Positions 45,163-57,116 of a stretch of DNA of 64,000 nt are shown piece after piece. The notes below the pieces were generated by a model. The model was not told where the DNA came from, searched no databases, and saw only the letters and a program-made list of their open reading frames with translations. The translations under genes were made by a program, and so were the position numbers. Location of the stretch: contig JALGAS010000004.1 of the NCBI GenBank assembly GCA_023078685.1, positions 2,542,001-2,606,000 on the forward strand, written 5' to 3'. The DNA is from Neopestalotiopsis rosae. Lineage: Eukaryota; Ascomycota; Sordariomycetes; Amphisphaeriales; Sporocadaceae. Numbering within the stretch: position 1 is the stretch's first letter; every line of letters starts with the position of its first letter.

Positions 45163-47345
45163 CCTGAGTGACCGAACAGAAAGGTGTACACCGGATGATT
45201 CTACTTGAAACTCCCCGAGATGTTGTTTCTTATCAGCACTGCGAGTCAAGATTTCGAGGTTATCGGCTGCGAATACCGAGATATGGTCCAGCAACGACAG
45301 GTCCGGCAAGAATAAGACATCCGACCGCGCTGTGGCAGCCGGAACTCGGGGGGAGTTTTCCGTTCTTGCCGGGGAATCAAACGCGTCCGCTTCGCAAAGA
45401 GCTGCTCATCAGGTCAGCTGACAAAGATGTGGTTTCTGCACGGCGAGGGGGGGAAGTTTTACAGTAGTCGAATGTCGGTAAATAGCTTCATCGTGAGCTT
45501 TGTCCGGCCCGAGTTCAGGGGAGAGGGGTTGCTTAGGTTGGCAGTTCTGAATTATCCTACGTTTCCTCCTCCCTCCCCAAGTACCTCAGTAGACAGCGCG
45601 GCTTTCAGGGCGCCGCTCATCTGTCAGCTTTTCCCCGGTGTTGGCCAAGGTGCCGCGCCAGCAATGACGGACAGGATGCCAAAGTTCCTAGCGCTTGCCC
45701 TACGGGGACATAGATGGAGTGACAGAGAAGGATGGCGCAACATGGAGTCGCCAGCATGGATCTTTCATCAAAGCCCATCCATCAATGTGCCTATGATCAA
45801 AGTTAATCACTCTGTATAAGAAAAAGAGGTATATCTCTGAAAAACATGGGGTAGGGCTACATCGTCCCGAATGGATCATGTCCTCCGGAAGTCTATGCCC
45901 AAGTTACCATCACGATGAGTGGTCTGATCGCGAAAACCAAGTGTTGGCGCCGATATCCTGAGAGTTCAATAGTTTCAGACAAAAAATCCTCCAAGCGTCG
46001 GCACTGGCTATGAGGTATGCAATTGGGCGGGCAGTCGCTCACGATAGCCTCTCTTCCCCCCCTCTCTTTCTGCCACTCTTCCTTCAACACATCGGTTTGC
46101 GGCGGGAAAGGATTTAAGGTTTGGGCGATATGGCAACAAGAAAGGTCGTACCATAGGCAGACCAAATATCATACCACGCACCCATCTAGTTAGCCGTACC
46201 GGGGGGTGCATGCCGCCAGTTTGTCCCCATGATCACTTACTGGTTCTTGACGGAAAACTGTTTCAACTGCCCTTTTCTCATCGGGATGTAAATTGCGAAC
46301 ATTTTGGAAACTACGGACGCACAAGGATTCCTCCCCGGGATGACAGGCACACACATTTATGCAGGAAAAATAGTCTTTTTCCTATTCGCTGTAACGTTTG
46401 ACAAAAAGGGCCAATGGGCCTTTGTCTTTGTTATACCCAATCAAAATCCGTGGGGATCCAGGACTATACTTTCAAACATGCACTCATAGTAGCAGCATCC
46501 ATTAATTGAATGTGCCCATTCTGTCAGACGAAGGAGAATGAACACGCTCTCAAGGGAAACCCAGGTACCCACGTCATCTCTGCATCTGACGGAAACTTGG
46601 ACTTTGCCTTCAGGGCCTTTTGCTCTCTCGATCAGACCACGACCGAATGACGATCAGATTGAGGCGCGAACATCGAAATCTATCTGGTAGGTTCTAGGCC
46701 TTTTCTTTCCCTTAGCAGAAGAGGGCGAACCTGACCGAAAAAGATGATCGACAGGGACGACGCAATACAACGAAAAAGGCCGACGGACCATACGTCGCCC
46801 TCTCCCTCCGCAAGCCCACTTTTTGCTGCTAAACATTGTCTGGCTTGTCTGGCTGTGCACTACGTTGACAATTGCCGCCCTGCGGCTTTTGCACAGCCAC
46901 CGCTGAACTTGTACACTAAAAGAGCCCTGGAGAGAGCCACCGGCCTAGTTACTCATCAGCTCATTCGTATTTTGCGACGGACTGCCCTGAAAATCGTAGC
47001 ACCTGACACAACGCTCGCGATCGAACCGTTTTTTGTTTAATTCTCCGAGCCCCGAAAAAGCAGCGTGTACATGCTACCATGTATTATACGTAGACGTAAT
47101 GTCGAGTGGAGTCATTCGGGGGCAAGCGCCTCCTTTCTTTCAACACGAATACTCGGCATTCGATTTTACGGGCGGCCCGGGGCCTCGGGGAGAAAGAGTC
47201 ACACACGAGCTCTCCGAGGTTTTGTTGGGTTCGCGTGTTGGGCCTGTAAGACGTCCGAATGACTCACTTTGCTTATACTTCGTTTCCGGGAGGTATCCCA
47301 AAACCCGTCATGGCTGTCCGAATGGACTGATGATGCACTGCTTGA

Positions 47346-47407
47346 CCTAGACTATCCACAGGATATCAGAGGCTGTCCTAGACTATCCACAGGATATCAG
47401 AGGCTGT
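47346..47407 (+). repeat. Perfect 31-bp tandem duplication
   Basis: Two adjacent copies (47346-47376 and 47377-47407) are identical. The unit begins CCTAGACTATCCACAGG and ends AGAGGCTGT, and contains GATATC. Perfect identity suggests a recent duplication. No gene overlaps it. Confidence 0.95.
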
Positions 47408-47805
47408 CACTGTTGCGCACGTTGTATATATTACGAGGATGTGCTTTACCCTGCTCTTGTAAACCAAGTGCTTATCAGTGGCACGGAAAACTCAACTACA
47501 AAGACCTCTTTGTACGCCCATGTTCCAAGACTGGATAGATAGCAGGTCAAACAGATTAGCTGCCAATGACTCGGAGATCTAATCACATACGAAAGGTGTT
47601 ATTGATCATGTCGTCGACATCAGATATTAATATATCTGTTACTTTGATTTGGCCCATTGGACAAGGTTGATTTACTGAGCATTAATTTACCAGGAAGAGC
47701 ATGTCATGAACGTCTATGCTTTGAAAATCTCGCTCTTAAATTACGTTGCTGTAGGTTGATACATCACCTACGTATCTAGACAACATTTCGTCGCAGTCCC
47801 CGATC

Positions 47806-48244
47806 TCAGATCGTGGCTGATATAACCCCCCTTCTCCATGAACTGATGCTAGTCCTTTCCGTCTCTTCCTTCCCCTCTCGCGCGCTCTTCCGATATCTCT
47901 TCTGTGCCTGAGGTGATTTCTCCATTAGCCAGCCCCTCCAAGGCGGGTGCTCATCAGACGGACCAGCTGCATGGTCATCTGTCAATCGATTATTGCTGCG
48001 AAGCACTTCTTCTGAACGAATCATTGAAGTAATGAGGAAATGGTGATCCAAGGTGCATGATGCAGAGAGTTGGGAAGCAATTTCGTGGCAGTCATTGGCA
48101 CCAGCACTTCAGTTCCCGGTAATCAAAAAAAGAAGAAGAAATATGTTCACGCCTGCTATCCAGTTTCGCCACCCGAATGCCGTTTCCGGTCGTCTGATCA
48201 TACACTCTCGATACAAATGCATGCGAACACGCCAGTAGCCTCAT
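47806..48244 (-). pseudogene. Weak candidate: broken or spliced small gene
   Basis: An ATG frame at 48244-48092 (50 aa, beginning MRLLACSHAFVSRVYDQTTG) overlaps a second, longer open frame in another phase that runs to a TGA at 47806 and includes SEEVLRSNNRLTDDHAAG. Both look like protein by composition, and a one-base shift near 48100-48120 would join them. This could be a decayed gene, a gene with an intron I cannot place, or coincidence. It lies just downstream of ROM2 on the same strand. Confidence 0.2.
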
Positions 48245-48330
48245 CACGGGTAGGAAAGCGTTCTCAATGACGAAGGGCGCAAATATGAGTAGACACAGTT
48301 TGATTCGGAGGAATCGGAAGGTGTCGGTGA

Positions 48331-51300
48331 CTAGTGAACACCCTGCCCCTTCTCCTGTGGTGGCATCTCTGATTTCCGGTTGTTCTTCCAGAAATCAATG
48401 GCCGCAACAACATCTTGGTTGTTTTCATCTTCGTATGCGAAGAGAATCTGTTGCACAAAGTCAGTATACCTTGTCGTCTGAATCTGGCTTGACTTGGTGG
48501 CTACTTACCTCGTGCGTACTGCTATGAAGCATCCTGATGTTTCGGTGTGGCACAATATGCACGGCTCCATTCTCGATGTTTCTAATCTCGATGAAGTTCG
48601 GCTCGAATGCCAAGATCCATGGGTAGCTGAGTGCGAACGTTTGCGGCGTACCCTCCCAGTCAATGCGCCACTCAGGTCGTGCCCTCCAACCATTGCGATT
48701 AACGAAGAAGGAGAAGTCAGTATAGTTGAGCAGGAACTCGCCATTGAGCCTTTCAATGTGAATAGGTTTGACGCCTTCCTTGCGCGCAACAAAGTCCAAG
48801 GACGTATCAGCTTGGTCAAGCAGACTCTGGGTCTCGAGCGTCTCCAGCGACACCACTTCAAAGCCACGCGAACAGGCAACGCACAGCTTGCTCTTCAAGA
48901 AGTGAACCGACGTAGACTCGGTTGGAATATAGAACTCCTTGAAGGCCTTGAGCTCGTCCTGGCCGGCGTTGAACATCTTGCCGAAACCCTTTTGTTTCTT
49001 GCCCTTGCTCATGGCATCATTGGGCTCGTAAACCTTGATTGTGGTCGATAGCGCGGTGGATTTAACGCAACACACCAAGTGTCTGCCCAGACAGATACCA
49101 GACTTGAAGAAGGTGCAGTGGCTCTGGATCTTCTTGCCACGTTTCGACAGGGCTGGCTCGTTGGGCTCTAGAGCTTGCAGCGAGAATGACATCAGAGTCT
49201 TGTTGCAAAGAATCAGGAGTAGGCCGTATTCCTCGAGAACATCGACTTGGGTGACACTTTGAACTTCGATTACCCGTCGTGGAGGTGCATCCTTGTTCTT
49301 GCGGTCTGAAACATAGATGCCGGTATCAGTTCCATAAATCAGCTTCCGGCCACCATCTGTGCTCTTGTTAGCATGTTTGTTCGTGCGTTCTTGTTGACAA
49401 AACCTACCGTAAGGAGTTACTGTGTTGACCTGGTTGCCCACTCCGAAGAATCCAGTAGACATCTCGTTCACGTTGAAGAAATCAGCTCGGGCTCTCAGGC
49501 GTTGCTGGGCAGTGTCGATAAATTCGAGCCACTTCTTGCGTTGCGTGTGATTCGCCGCATACAGAACCTGCTCGTAGAAGTTCTTGCCCAAGTGTCGGAA
49601 TGTCACTGGGTAGCCATCGGTCTTCTTATTGTCTGAGTTGGCAGCTCGAAGAGGGATCAAGCTTGAAGATGACCGCTTCATGCCGTGCTGAGGTATGACT
49701 TCGTCCATCTCCCTAATGGATAATAGTTCGAGCGGAATCGGCTGTGATAGGTTAGTAACGTCTGTGGCGCGGTAAATCTGTTCAATGATTCAACTTACCC
49801 TTCTGTAAGCCTTGACCTCCTCGGTTTTGCCGACTTGCTTAATTCTCACTAGCAGGACTGCATGGTCAAAGAGGAAAGCCGTGATGTCAGTGGGATCATT
49901 AGGTGTCTTCTTGAAATTTGTCTTGAACACCAACTCACGGCCGTCCTCGGTGAGTCTCAGGTCCACACGGTCCTGGGGACGGAACTTGAGCTGATCGTGA
50001 AGACGTCGCAGATTGAAACGATTCTCTGCCTTGCCAGACTCGGCATTGACCCGGCTCAGCAAGCTACGGATCATGACCAGGACCTTCGGAATGTCCTCCT
50101 TGTCTGGATTTCCGTCCTCGGTGTATTTAAGCACGTTCTCGAGCAGCAACGGGTATCGTGCCAATCTGGTCGTTGGTTTCGTGAGATAACCATTGAGTTC
50201 CAGTTTTCGTGATTCCTTGCGTCGCTCGATCTCGTCCACGAATTTGGAGAAGAACGGATTGTTGGATCGCTCATTCTCGAACTCAAACTTTGCTTCTAGT
50301 TGCTTTGAACCATACAAGATGAATGGCTCAAACTGAGGCACGTATTCGAGGAAGATGTCACCAAGGTTTGGTACGACAGGGTTCTTCTGCTGCCTCTCGG
50401 AGATCGCTTTTGCGAAGCGTGAACTGACGGTATGAAGAGCCGGGTGGTCGATGATGTTGGTGAAGATATTGCGAACAACCTTCTCCCTCCTGGCAGCGGG
50501 AATGGGCGAGTTCTTCGACCTGAGTGGGAGAATCCAGAAATCTCGGAGGTATTCCAAATCCTTGACGAAGTCTCTCTCAGTATAGCAGATTTCAGAAATG
50601 ACTTCTTGTCGCTTCTGTTCCCTGTCACCAACGCTATCGGCGATCTCCTTCGGCACAGTGTTGATCCAGAGCTTCTGCTCATCGGTCTGATCAATATCAT
50701 CTTCGTTAGCGACGGCGTCGTCCTCCCTCTTCAAACCAGGCTGCATCTTCAGATTGAGTCGTGAGACCTGTTCCAGCCTTCTTGGGCAAGCTATCGAGTA
50801 ACAGAGCTGATCCCTCGTACAGGTTGGCGAATAACACTCTGAAAGTAATACGAAGACTCCGTCAACTGGGGACTTGTCCTCTGGCTCATCCATCAAAGTC
50901 TCCCTGAACTGGTACATTTCCGACGAGGAGTCTCGCAATCGGTGCTCGTAAGTAACATCGTGGAAGAACTTCTGTGCATCCAGGGCACGACCCAGAAGTA
51001 ACGCTAGATTTCTGTCTGTAGTCCGGATGATGTATGATAAGACATCGACAGCCTCGGAACCACTGAAAGCATTCTTGTACGTAAGCTCGTTCTTTGTCCT
51101 GTCACCAGTGATGATCTTCTGCTGAAACTTCTCGGCCACTCTAGAGAGCAATGCAGGATAGACGAGTGGTGTTCGGACTTTGGCAGTCGGTGGTCTATCG
51201 CCTTCATTGGTAGACCTGGAAGATATCGAGGGGCGATGCGCCAGATCCTTCATGTCGGTGGGCATATCAGACGAAGTGATGGTACTAGCCATTGACATCG

Positions 51301-52261
51301 TTCGGCTGTGATCACCTGCGACAGTGGATGAAGCCATGCTCATCGTTCGCGTAGCTGATCCTGGGGTTGGTCCATAACCATTGTAATTAGAGTAGCCATC
51401 CATTGAAGGCGTCTCGTTTGACGGCGCTCTCGCTCGGTTCGGTATGATTCTTCCGCTCATAGTCTGGTGTGCATCCCGATCCGGTGGAGGATAGCCAGTC
51501 ATGGACATGGAGCGATCATCGTGTCGTTCCGGTACAACTCGGCCCTGCGCTGTCGTCCGCGAAGCCGAGGGCGCATTCACTGGAGCTCCCCTAAAGCTGT
51601 GCAACGATTGCTGTTGGCTATGCGAAGGCCCCTGCTGGTACATGTTTGGTCTCGGGACACTGGCGAGGGATTGAGATCTGTAGGGGTCGTCCCTCATAGC
51701 GGCCGAGGGGCTCTGATGCTGCGGTGGGCCCTGATAATATCTTTGTGCTGGCGCCCGCGGGCCATAACCTGAAGAAGAGCTCTGCATTGTTGCCGTTCTT
51801 GAGTCAAATCTTGGCGGCGCTCCTCCATGTTGCTGCTGCGGCGGAGGTCCGGGATAAGGTCTCCTATCAGGACCTGGCATAGGGCCCCTCCCATATTGAT
51901 TAGGAGGTGGATATCCACCCGAGGGATTTCGCTGATTTTGATAATAACCGTTCGCCATGCTCGTGTCCATCGTCCGAGTCCGCCCTGACATTGATTCATC
52001 ATAGCCCCGCTGCTGGGGTCTTGGAGGAGGTTGCCTACGCATGTCATGCTGGGACATGCCCGACATGCTAGAGGACATGGTTGCGGTCCGCCCATCTTGT
52101 GGCATCGAACGTGCGGCGTGCATATCTGCCGAGGACGAGGTCATTGTTTGCGAGCGGCCGGGCGGCGGAGCAGCGCCAAAGATGTTGGAGAAGGCGGCAT
52201 CTCGCTGGTTGTTCTGGGGGTGGCCGTATCCTCGACGTTGGTCGTAATGATAGTCAGCCAT
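48331..52261 (-). CDS. ROM2: Rho1 guanine-nucleotide exchange factor (Rom2 type)
   Basis: Activates Rho1 at the plasma membrane, feeding glucan synthase and the cell-wall-integrity MAP kinase pathway. Exons 52261-49799, 49741-49408, 49356-48509 and 48447-48331 give 1253 aa with all phases consistent. Residues 1-360 are a Pro/Gln/Ser-rich disordered region with repeated R-T-x-[ST]-M motifs. A DEP domain (about 366-452) follows, then the DH (RhoGEF) domain (about 552-750), containing CYTERDFVKDLEYLRDF and TRLARYPLLLENVLK. A PH domain (about 765-915) is interrupted by an intron after residue 821, and a CNH domain occupies about 932-1215. The last exon (38 residues) completes the CNH end. The domain order and length match fungal Rom1/Rom2. 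A CTACAG just before the start codon could be the acceptor of a leader intron. Confidence 0.95.
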
Positions 52262-54700
52262 TTTGTCGTCCTGTAGGCAAGAAAAGTATCCGTCAGTAAG
52301 GTGACTTTCACAAGCTTAGAGGACACCGTCTTTCCATGCTTGAATAGAAACCGGCGAGGATTGGGCTGATAGGGAGGCCTGTAGGATGCACGCCAAACTG
52401 AGGATAGGATGCTGGCGATCTGGCAGCTGGCCCAAGAACCTGGTGCATTAAGGGTCAGGCACTAGGTAGGTAGGTAGTACTCACTTGTTCACAAGCCTAG
52501 GCGGCCGCGAGAGCCTAGGATAGGAACCTAGCTGTACACAGATGAAGGTGTTGGTCGCTGTACTGCTGGCCGGAAGGGAGATCGGTATCTACGGTATCGG
52601 GTGGCCTGATAATGTCAACCGGTCGGTGACGATGGCTACCCGTGACACCGCTGGAGCGCAGCCGGCTTCGAGCTAGGGGGCAATGATAAGATGGCCGCTG
52701 TGTGCGGGAAGAGGTCGACAACCAGAAAATGTTGTTTCCTGAACCGAACCCCAGATTTCCCTAGGCGAGAAGAAAATACTGGTAACTCGCACTACGCCGT
52801 GTTTGGGGGGTTGCGTTTATGTTCCTGTTTCGCGACCGAGAGAATGGACGAGCGGCGAGCGTAGGGAGCGAAGGGAAATTGTCGGCGGTGGGTTCGAGGG
52901 TCACTGACTGGTGATGCTCTCGAGCGGTCCAAGGTCGAAGGTCGGGGGCTCGGACTGGGAGTCAATGGGGGTTACGCTGTTGTCGCTCTTGCTTCGCAAT
53001 GATCGTGTGTGTGGGAGGACATTTGGGACCTGGGCCTTTGTGTCGGTATCACCCTGCTTGCTGGGAGTGAGCAGAGCGAGCCAGCAGCAGCGAGCAGGCC
53101 AGCGATTGATTGATTGATTGATCTCCACTTCCGAGCTATTCCTAGACTGGGCGGCCTTCTCGGCTCCTGGATTTATTATGTAAGTCAGGGAAAACGGTCG
53201 TGGTACTATCGCTCGACTCCTGATTCTGTCGGCAAAGACATCCGCGGGGGTAACCGGCGAAGAACTGCGCAAAAACCACGTCCCCTTCTTTTCCCAGAGA
53301 TTGAGCAGCAAGTCGGGTAAGAAGACAAAAAAGAGAATCAAGGTACTGGGCAGTTTCCGGTTCTCACGATTGGGATGAAGAGGCAGGTCAATAATGGAGG
53401 TTTTAGAGGAATCAGGGAGCTGCTATCAATTGCTTGGTTAGCGCAGCTGCAGAGACAAGCCGCAACGCGTATCAAATAAACTAGGGGCAGTCGCGGGCTA
53501 GACCCAATGACCGTTGGTTCACATGATCTTTCCTGAGGTTTCTGAGGAAATGGCAATTCAAATACTACATAAATCCTGCCTGGTCAATATAGATAATGTT
53601 ATTAGCTAGTACTCAGAGATGTAGATGCGAGAAAATGCATCACCATCCCGTCCAAATAATAGCGACTGGATGCAATGTGTTTCGGGCGGGCCTTCTTTGG
53701 CTCATTTCCGATCTGGGCCCCAGGAGGACCAGAGAGAGCAGCAAGACCCATTCATTGCCTTCGACCGAAAGTCACCAGACGATGATCATACATTACTACT
53801 TGGTGCGGAATACTACATGCTACTTCGTACAGACGCTACTCGGTCGACAAACAATTGTCCAGCCCACCGGCGCATAGAGTAACGTGGCTTGGGCACAGCG
53901 CAGCCCTTTTGACTATTCAGCACAAGTGTGCCGGCTGAGTCCGTGGTTTGGACTTTTTGGGGGTGTGGAATGTAATGTGGTATCCTTGGAACGAGAAATC
54001 TCTCGCCTAGGAGCCATTCGAGATGGAAAGAAAGGCACGGGTTGTCCGTCTCTTGTGCCGCGGGCACTGCAACTGGAGTGTACATAGGTAGAGGCAACCT
54101 CGCACCTAAATTATAAGTGCTGGGTCAATTCAGAATGCCCTCTTGTGCCTGATTTGTGCCATATTCGCTTTGATGTTGTCGTGTCTCAAACAGTGATACT
54201 TCATCAACACGGCCAGCATTGGATTGGAGGAGCGAGAAATATTATTATTTCCTTCCAGTTTTACCAGCCAGCCATTCCATACAGTACTATAGTTTCCCCC
54301 TTTTTTTTTTCCCTCTCCCACATGTGCATGGCGTTGACAAACGGCAACAAACCCAAATACTCCCAAATCAGTGGCTACGTTTAAGAGATCGCCAAAGCGT
54401 CACTGGCTTTCTAAACTCCCTTGACCGTCCACTGGAACCATGGGCTACGTCAGTACCACCAGGCCACCCTTCTCCTTAAGTCCGGCAATTATAGGCGGTC
54501 GAGTCACGTGACTTTTGCCAGGCTAGCTGGTCTGAGCACCTGGAGCTTAGCGCGCAAGGCAGCTTCACTTGATGATTGCATCCGCCAGGTCGACCCGTAA
54601 CCACGTCGAAGCTCCTCTCGGACACCATCAAGTGGTTCGACGATAATCCTCGGAACAACCCAGCACATCATCTTGCATCTTCTCTCCGGTGATCTTCAAG
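52262..54700. other. Divergent intergenic region ROM2/vma-11
   Basis: About 2.4 kb holding both promoters. It contains a TAGG repeat near 52463-52476, a GATT repeat near 53104-53122, a T run near 54300-54310 and a GTCACGTGAC palindrome at 54503-54512. No gene is visible. Confidence 0.55.
54503..54512. promoter_or_regulatory. Perfect CACGTG palindrome upstream of vma-11
   Basis: GTCACGTGAC lies 188 bases before the vma-11 start codon. CACGTG is the core site for bHLH factors (Cbf1/Pho4 type in fungi). The full ten bases equal the animal CLEAR element that controls lysosomal and V-ATPase genes. Use by this fungus is inference from sequence and position. Confidence 0.5.
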
Positions 54701-55442
54701 ATGAGCACCCTCACCACCATGGCTGAGTCCGAAGCGGCTCCCAAATTTGCGCCGTTTATTGGCATGGTAAGCTTTCCCCATCCGCGGTGGTATGCTGTTG
54801 TTTTGGGGCTTCACCGAGTTGGCTAACCTATTGCTCTTCCGCAGGCTGGCATCGCTGCAGCCATGGTTTTCGGATGTATCGGTGCAGCATACGGTACCGC
54901 CAAGTCGGGCATCGGTATTGCAGGTGTTGGAACGTTCCGGCCAGATCTCATCATGAAGGTATGTTCCCATCGCAAGAAGGCATTTCGTGATACCTACGTC
55001 GGCCTCTCAGCTTGGAATGTCGGCATGAAATGTGTTTTCTAACTTTCCTCGATCTTCTAGTGTCTGATTCCCGTCGTCATGTCCGGTATCATTGCCGTTT
55101 ACTCGCTAGTCATCGCTGTCCTGATCGCCGAAGATATGGCACCGCCAAACCAGACGACTTACAGCTTGTTCAACGGCTTCATGCATCTTGCGTGCGGTAT
55201 TTCGGTCGGCATGACGGGTCTTGCGGCTGGATACTGTATTGGTATTGTTGGAGATAAGGGCGTTCGTTCATACATGGAACAGTCGAGGGTCTTCGTCGGC
55301 ATGGTCCTCATCCTCATTTTCGGAGAAGTCCTGGGTCTTTACGGGTAAGGAAATGGAAGAGTGGCAACCGAGATATCACACATGCTAACCATATTCTAGA
55401 CTTATTGTTGCTCTGATCCTGAACACCAAGAGCCGAGGCTAA
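54701..55442 (+). CDS. vma-11: V-type ATPase proteolipid subunit c' (Vma11)
   Basis: Membrane-rotor subunit of the vacuolar proton pump. Exons 54701-54766, 54845-54958, 55061-55344 and 55400-55442 give 168 aa. A second in-frame ATG at 54719 would give 162 aa. Four transmembrane helices are apparent. The sequence matches the c' isoform rather than c: it has [41 protein letters not shown] and [15 protein letters not shown]. The proton-carrying glutamate in helix 4 is Glu149 in [11 protein letters not shown], 20 residues from the C-terminus, as in yeast Vma11. The c' subunit is known from fungi only. An extra acidic residue follows helix 2 (LIAEDMAPP). The intron donors and the CTAAC-like branch site (near 55386) are canonical. 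Confidence 0.95.
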
Positions 55443-57116
55443 ATACAACACGAAACTGGAGGATAGCTCAAGAGATTATGGAGACGAACTGGCCCTGTAC
55501 TCATCAGGATCAACCAAGATGAAAGAGATGTATGAATTATTGGCGAGCCTTGTCCCGATAGCAGCATATTCAACGGCGTTCAGGGGGTTATGTAGACAAC
55601 CATGCATTCAGACTTTACCACGGCTGATAAGTGTGTATTCGATTTCGTTGCTCGTGTCCACTGCACATGCTTCTCTTCTCTGGTTGACTTTGTTTAGATG
55701 GGCTGTCATATTCCGGACACCATCCCACTGCGGGATGTTTCTCACGAGACAATTCAAGTATAGAATTGTCAAGATAAACAGAAAAGGCTATATGTCCAGT
55801 ATAAGTTTCTGATTCGAGACATGGCAGAGCCAACTAAACACCTATTGTGGCCTTGGAACGGTCCGTGTCAGGATCTTATGTGCATGCTTTTGCGGTTTTG
55901 CTATAGCGCTTTCGGGTTGGGCTCAACTGTGAAGATTTCACATAGACGTGCCAGGAACCTCACGGCTGTCATGGGAGTTCTGAGAGCAGCTGACAGATAT
56001 GAACATCGGAAACCGAGCAAGAATCACAGATGATCACATTTATTGCCTCTCATTCGGAGGACGCATCGAGACCCAGAAGTCATGAGATTCAACTTCCCGT
56101 ATCACATACCTGTGTGTTCGACACGGCCAAGAAGGCGAGCAAGTCTTTTCGTTTTTTTAGGCCTCAAAGATTGGCCGAGTCTTATATGTCAAATCATCTA
56201 CGGCAGCAGCGGCTCTTGAGAATACTTATGCTAAAGACAGACTTGCTTCCCGGCAATGCACAAAAGAAAGCCCGAGTGTTGGTATAGTCGTCGAGTGACG
56301 CGCGCTCTCAATTCGATTACTCGAGACTCTAGGCAAATACCTCGCAGATCAATGGTCCACGGAGAACTCCATAGCCGTAAAGACTCGGGGAAATTCAATC
56401 ATATATGCTCCAGTAGGCAATGCAGGATAATAAGTTTATCCTACACTATACCAGTCTCAATCTGATCGTGTAATGAATCGAGGAGACCCAGGGTTGTGCA
56501 TTTAACAACATTGCGATCGATCCAGCTCCAGAATCATTGCATTGGTTATAAGCACTCAGGGGGGTTTCCAAGTAGTTAGAAAACTGTTTCGAATATCGAC
56601 CATCAATAGGCCAGACCTACTTGGAGGTCTTGAACCTAGCTACTTTATCTACCTAGGTAGCTTAACACCCATTTTTCTTACAACATATCTGCCATGAATC
56701 GGAATTTGAAGAGGAAGAAACACTCCCTTTACACACTTTGCAATCGTCTCGTCTTGATTTCATGCATTCTCGTTTCCCGTCATACTGGTCCTGCCGATTT
56801 GCTCACAATCGATAAGTGAATGCAGCCGTGCCATTCAATGACATGTTGTTCCGTTGGTTCCTGTCTTCCAGTGCAGGAAGAACCATAAATTCCAATCAAA
56901 TGCCATGACGCCTGAAAATGTAAGGTTGAACACGCGGGGAACAAAGAAGAAAAACAAAAGGAGAAGAAAAGAAACCGCAGAACTCTTGAGGCGTTCAAAT
57001 CTCTGAACGAGATTGCAAACACTGGCTGAGTATCGGGAGTCTAGACATGGTCGACAATCTTGAACTCTTCACAGTCGTCGGACTTGCCTCCCCTTCGACA
57101 GCAGCTTTGGAGATGT
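55443..57116. other. Intergenic region downstream of vma-11
   Basis: About 1.7 kb between converging genes. It contains short open frames only, including an ATG frame at 55519-55812 lying in the probable 3' region of vma-11 with no recognisable product. Nothing else is visible. Confidence 0.55.

Larger units (their letters stand above)
38846..48330. other. Second long gene-poor region
   Basis: About 9.5 kb between the small Cys-rich gene and the ROM2 3' end. No recognisable gene is present. The first 400 bases are the leader and promoter of the small gene. Simple repeats include AC near 40497-40514 and GT near 42100-42121. A hairpin lies at 40982-41025, a 23-bp imperfect tandem at 45117-45162 and a perfect 31-bp tandem at 47346-47407. 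Weak exon candidates are listed separately at 42588-42925 and 47806-48244. Confidence 0.55.

Noticed and set aside
54701..55442. Assignment as V-ATPase subunit c (Vma3)
   Set aside because: The segments [27 protein letters not shown] and the LILNT ending match the c' isoform Vma11 better.
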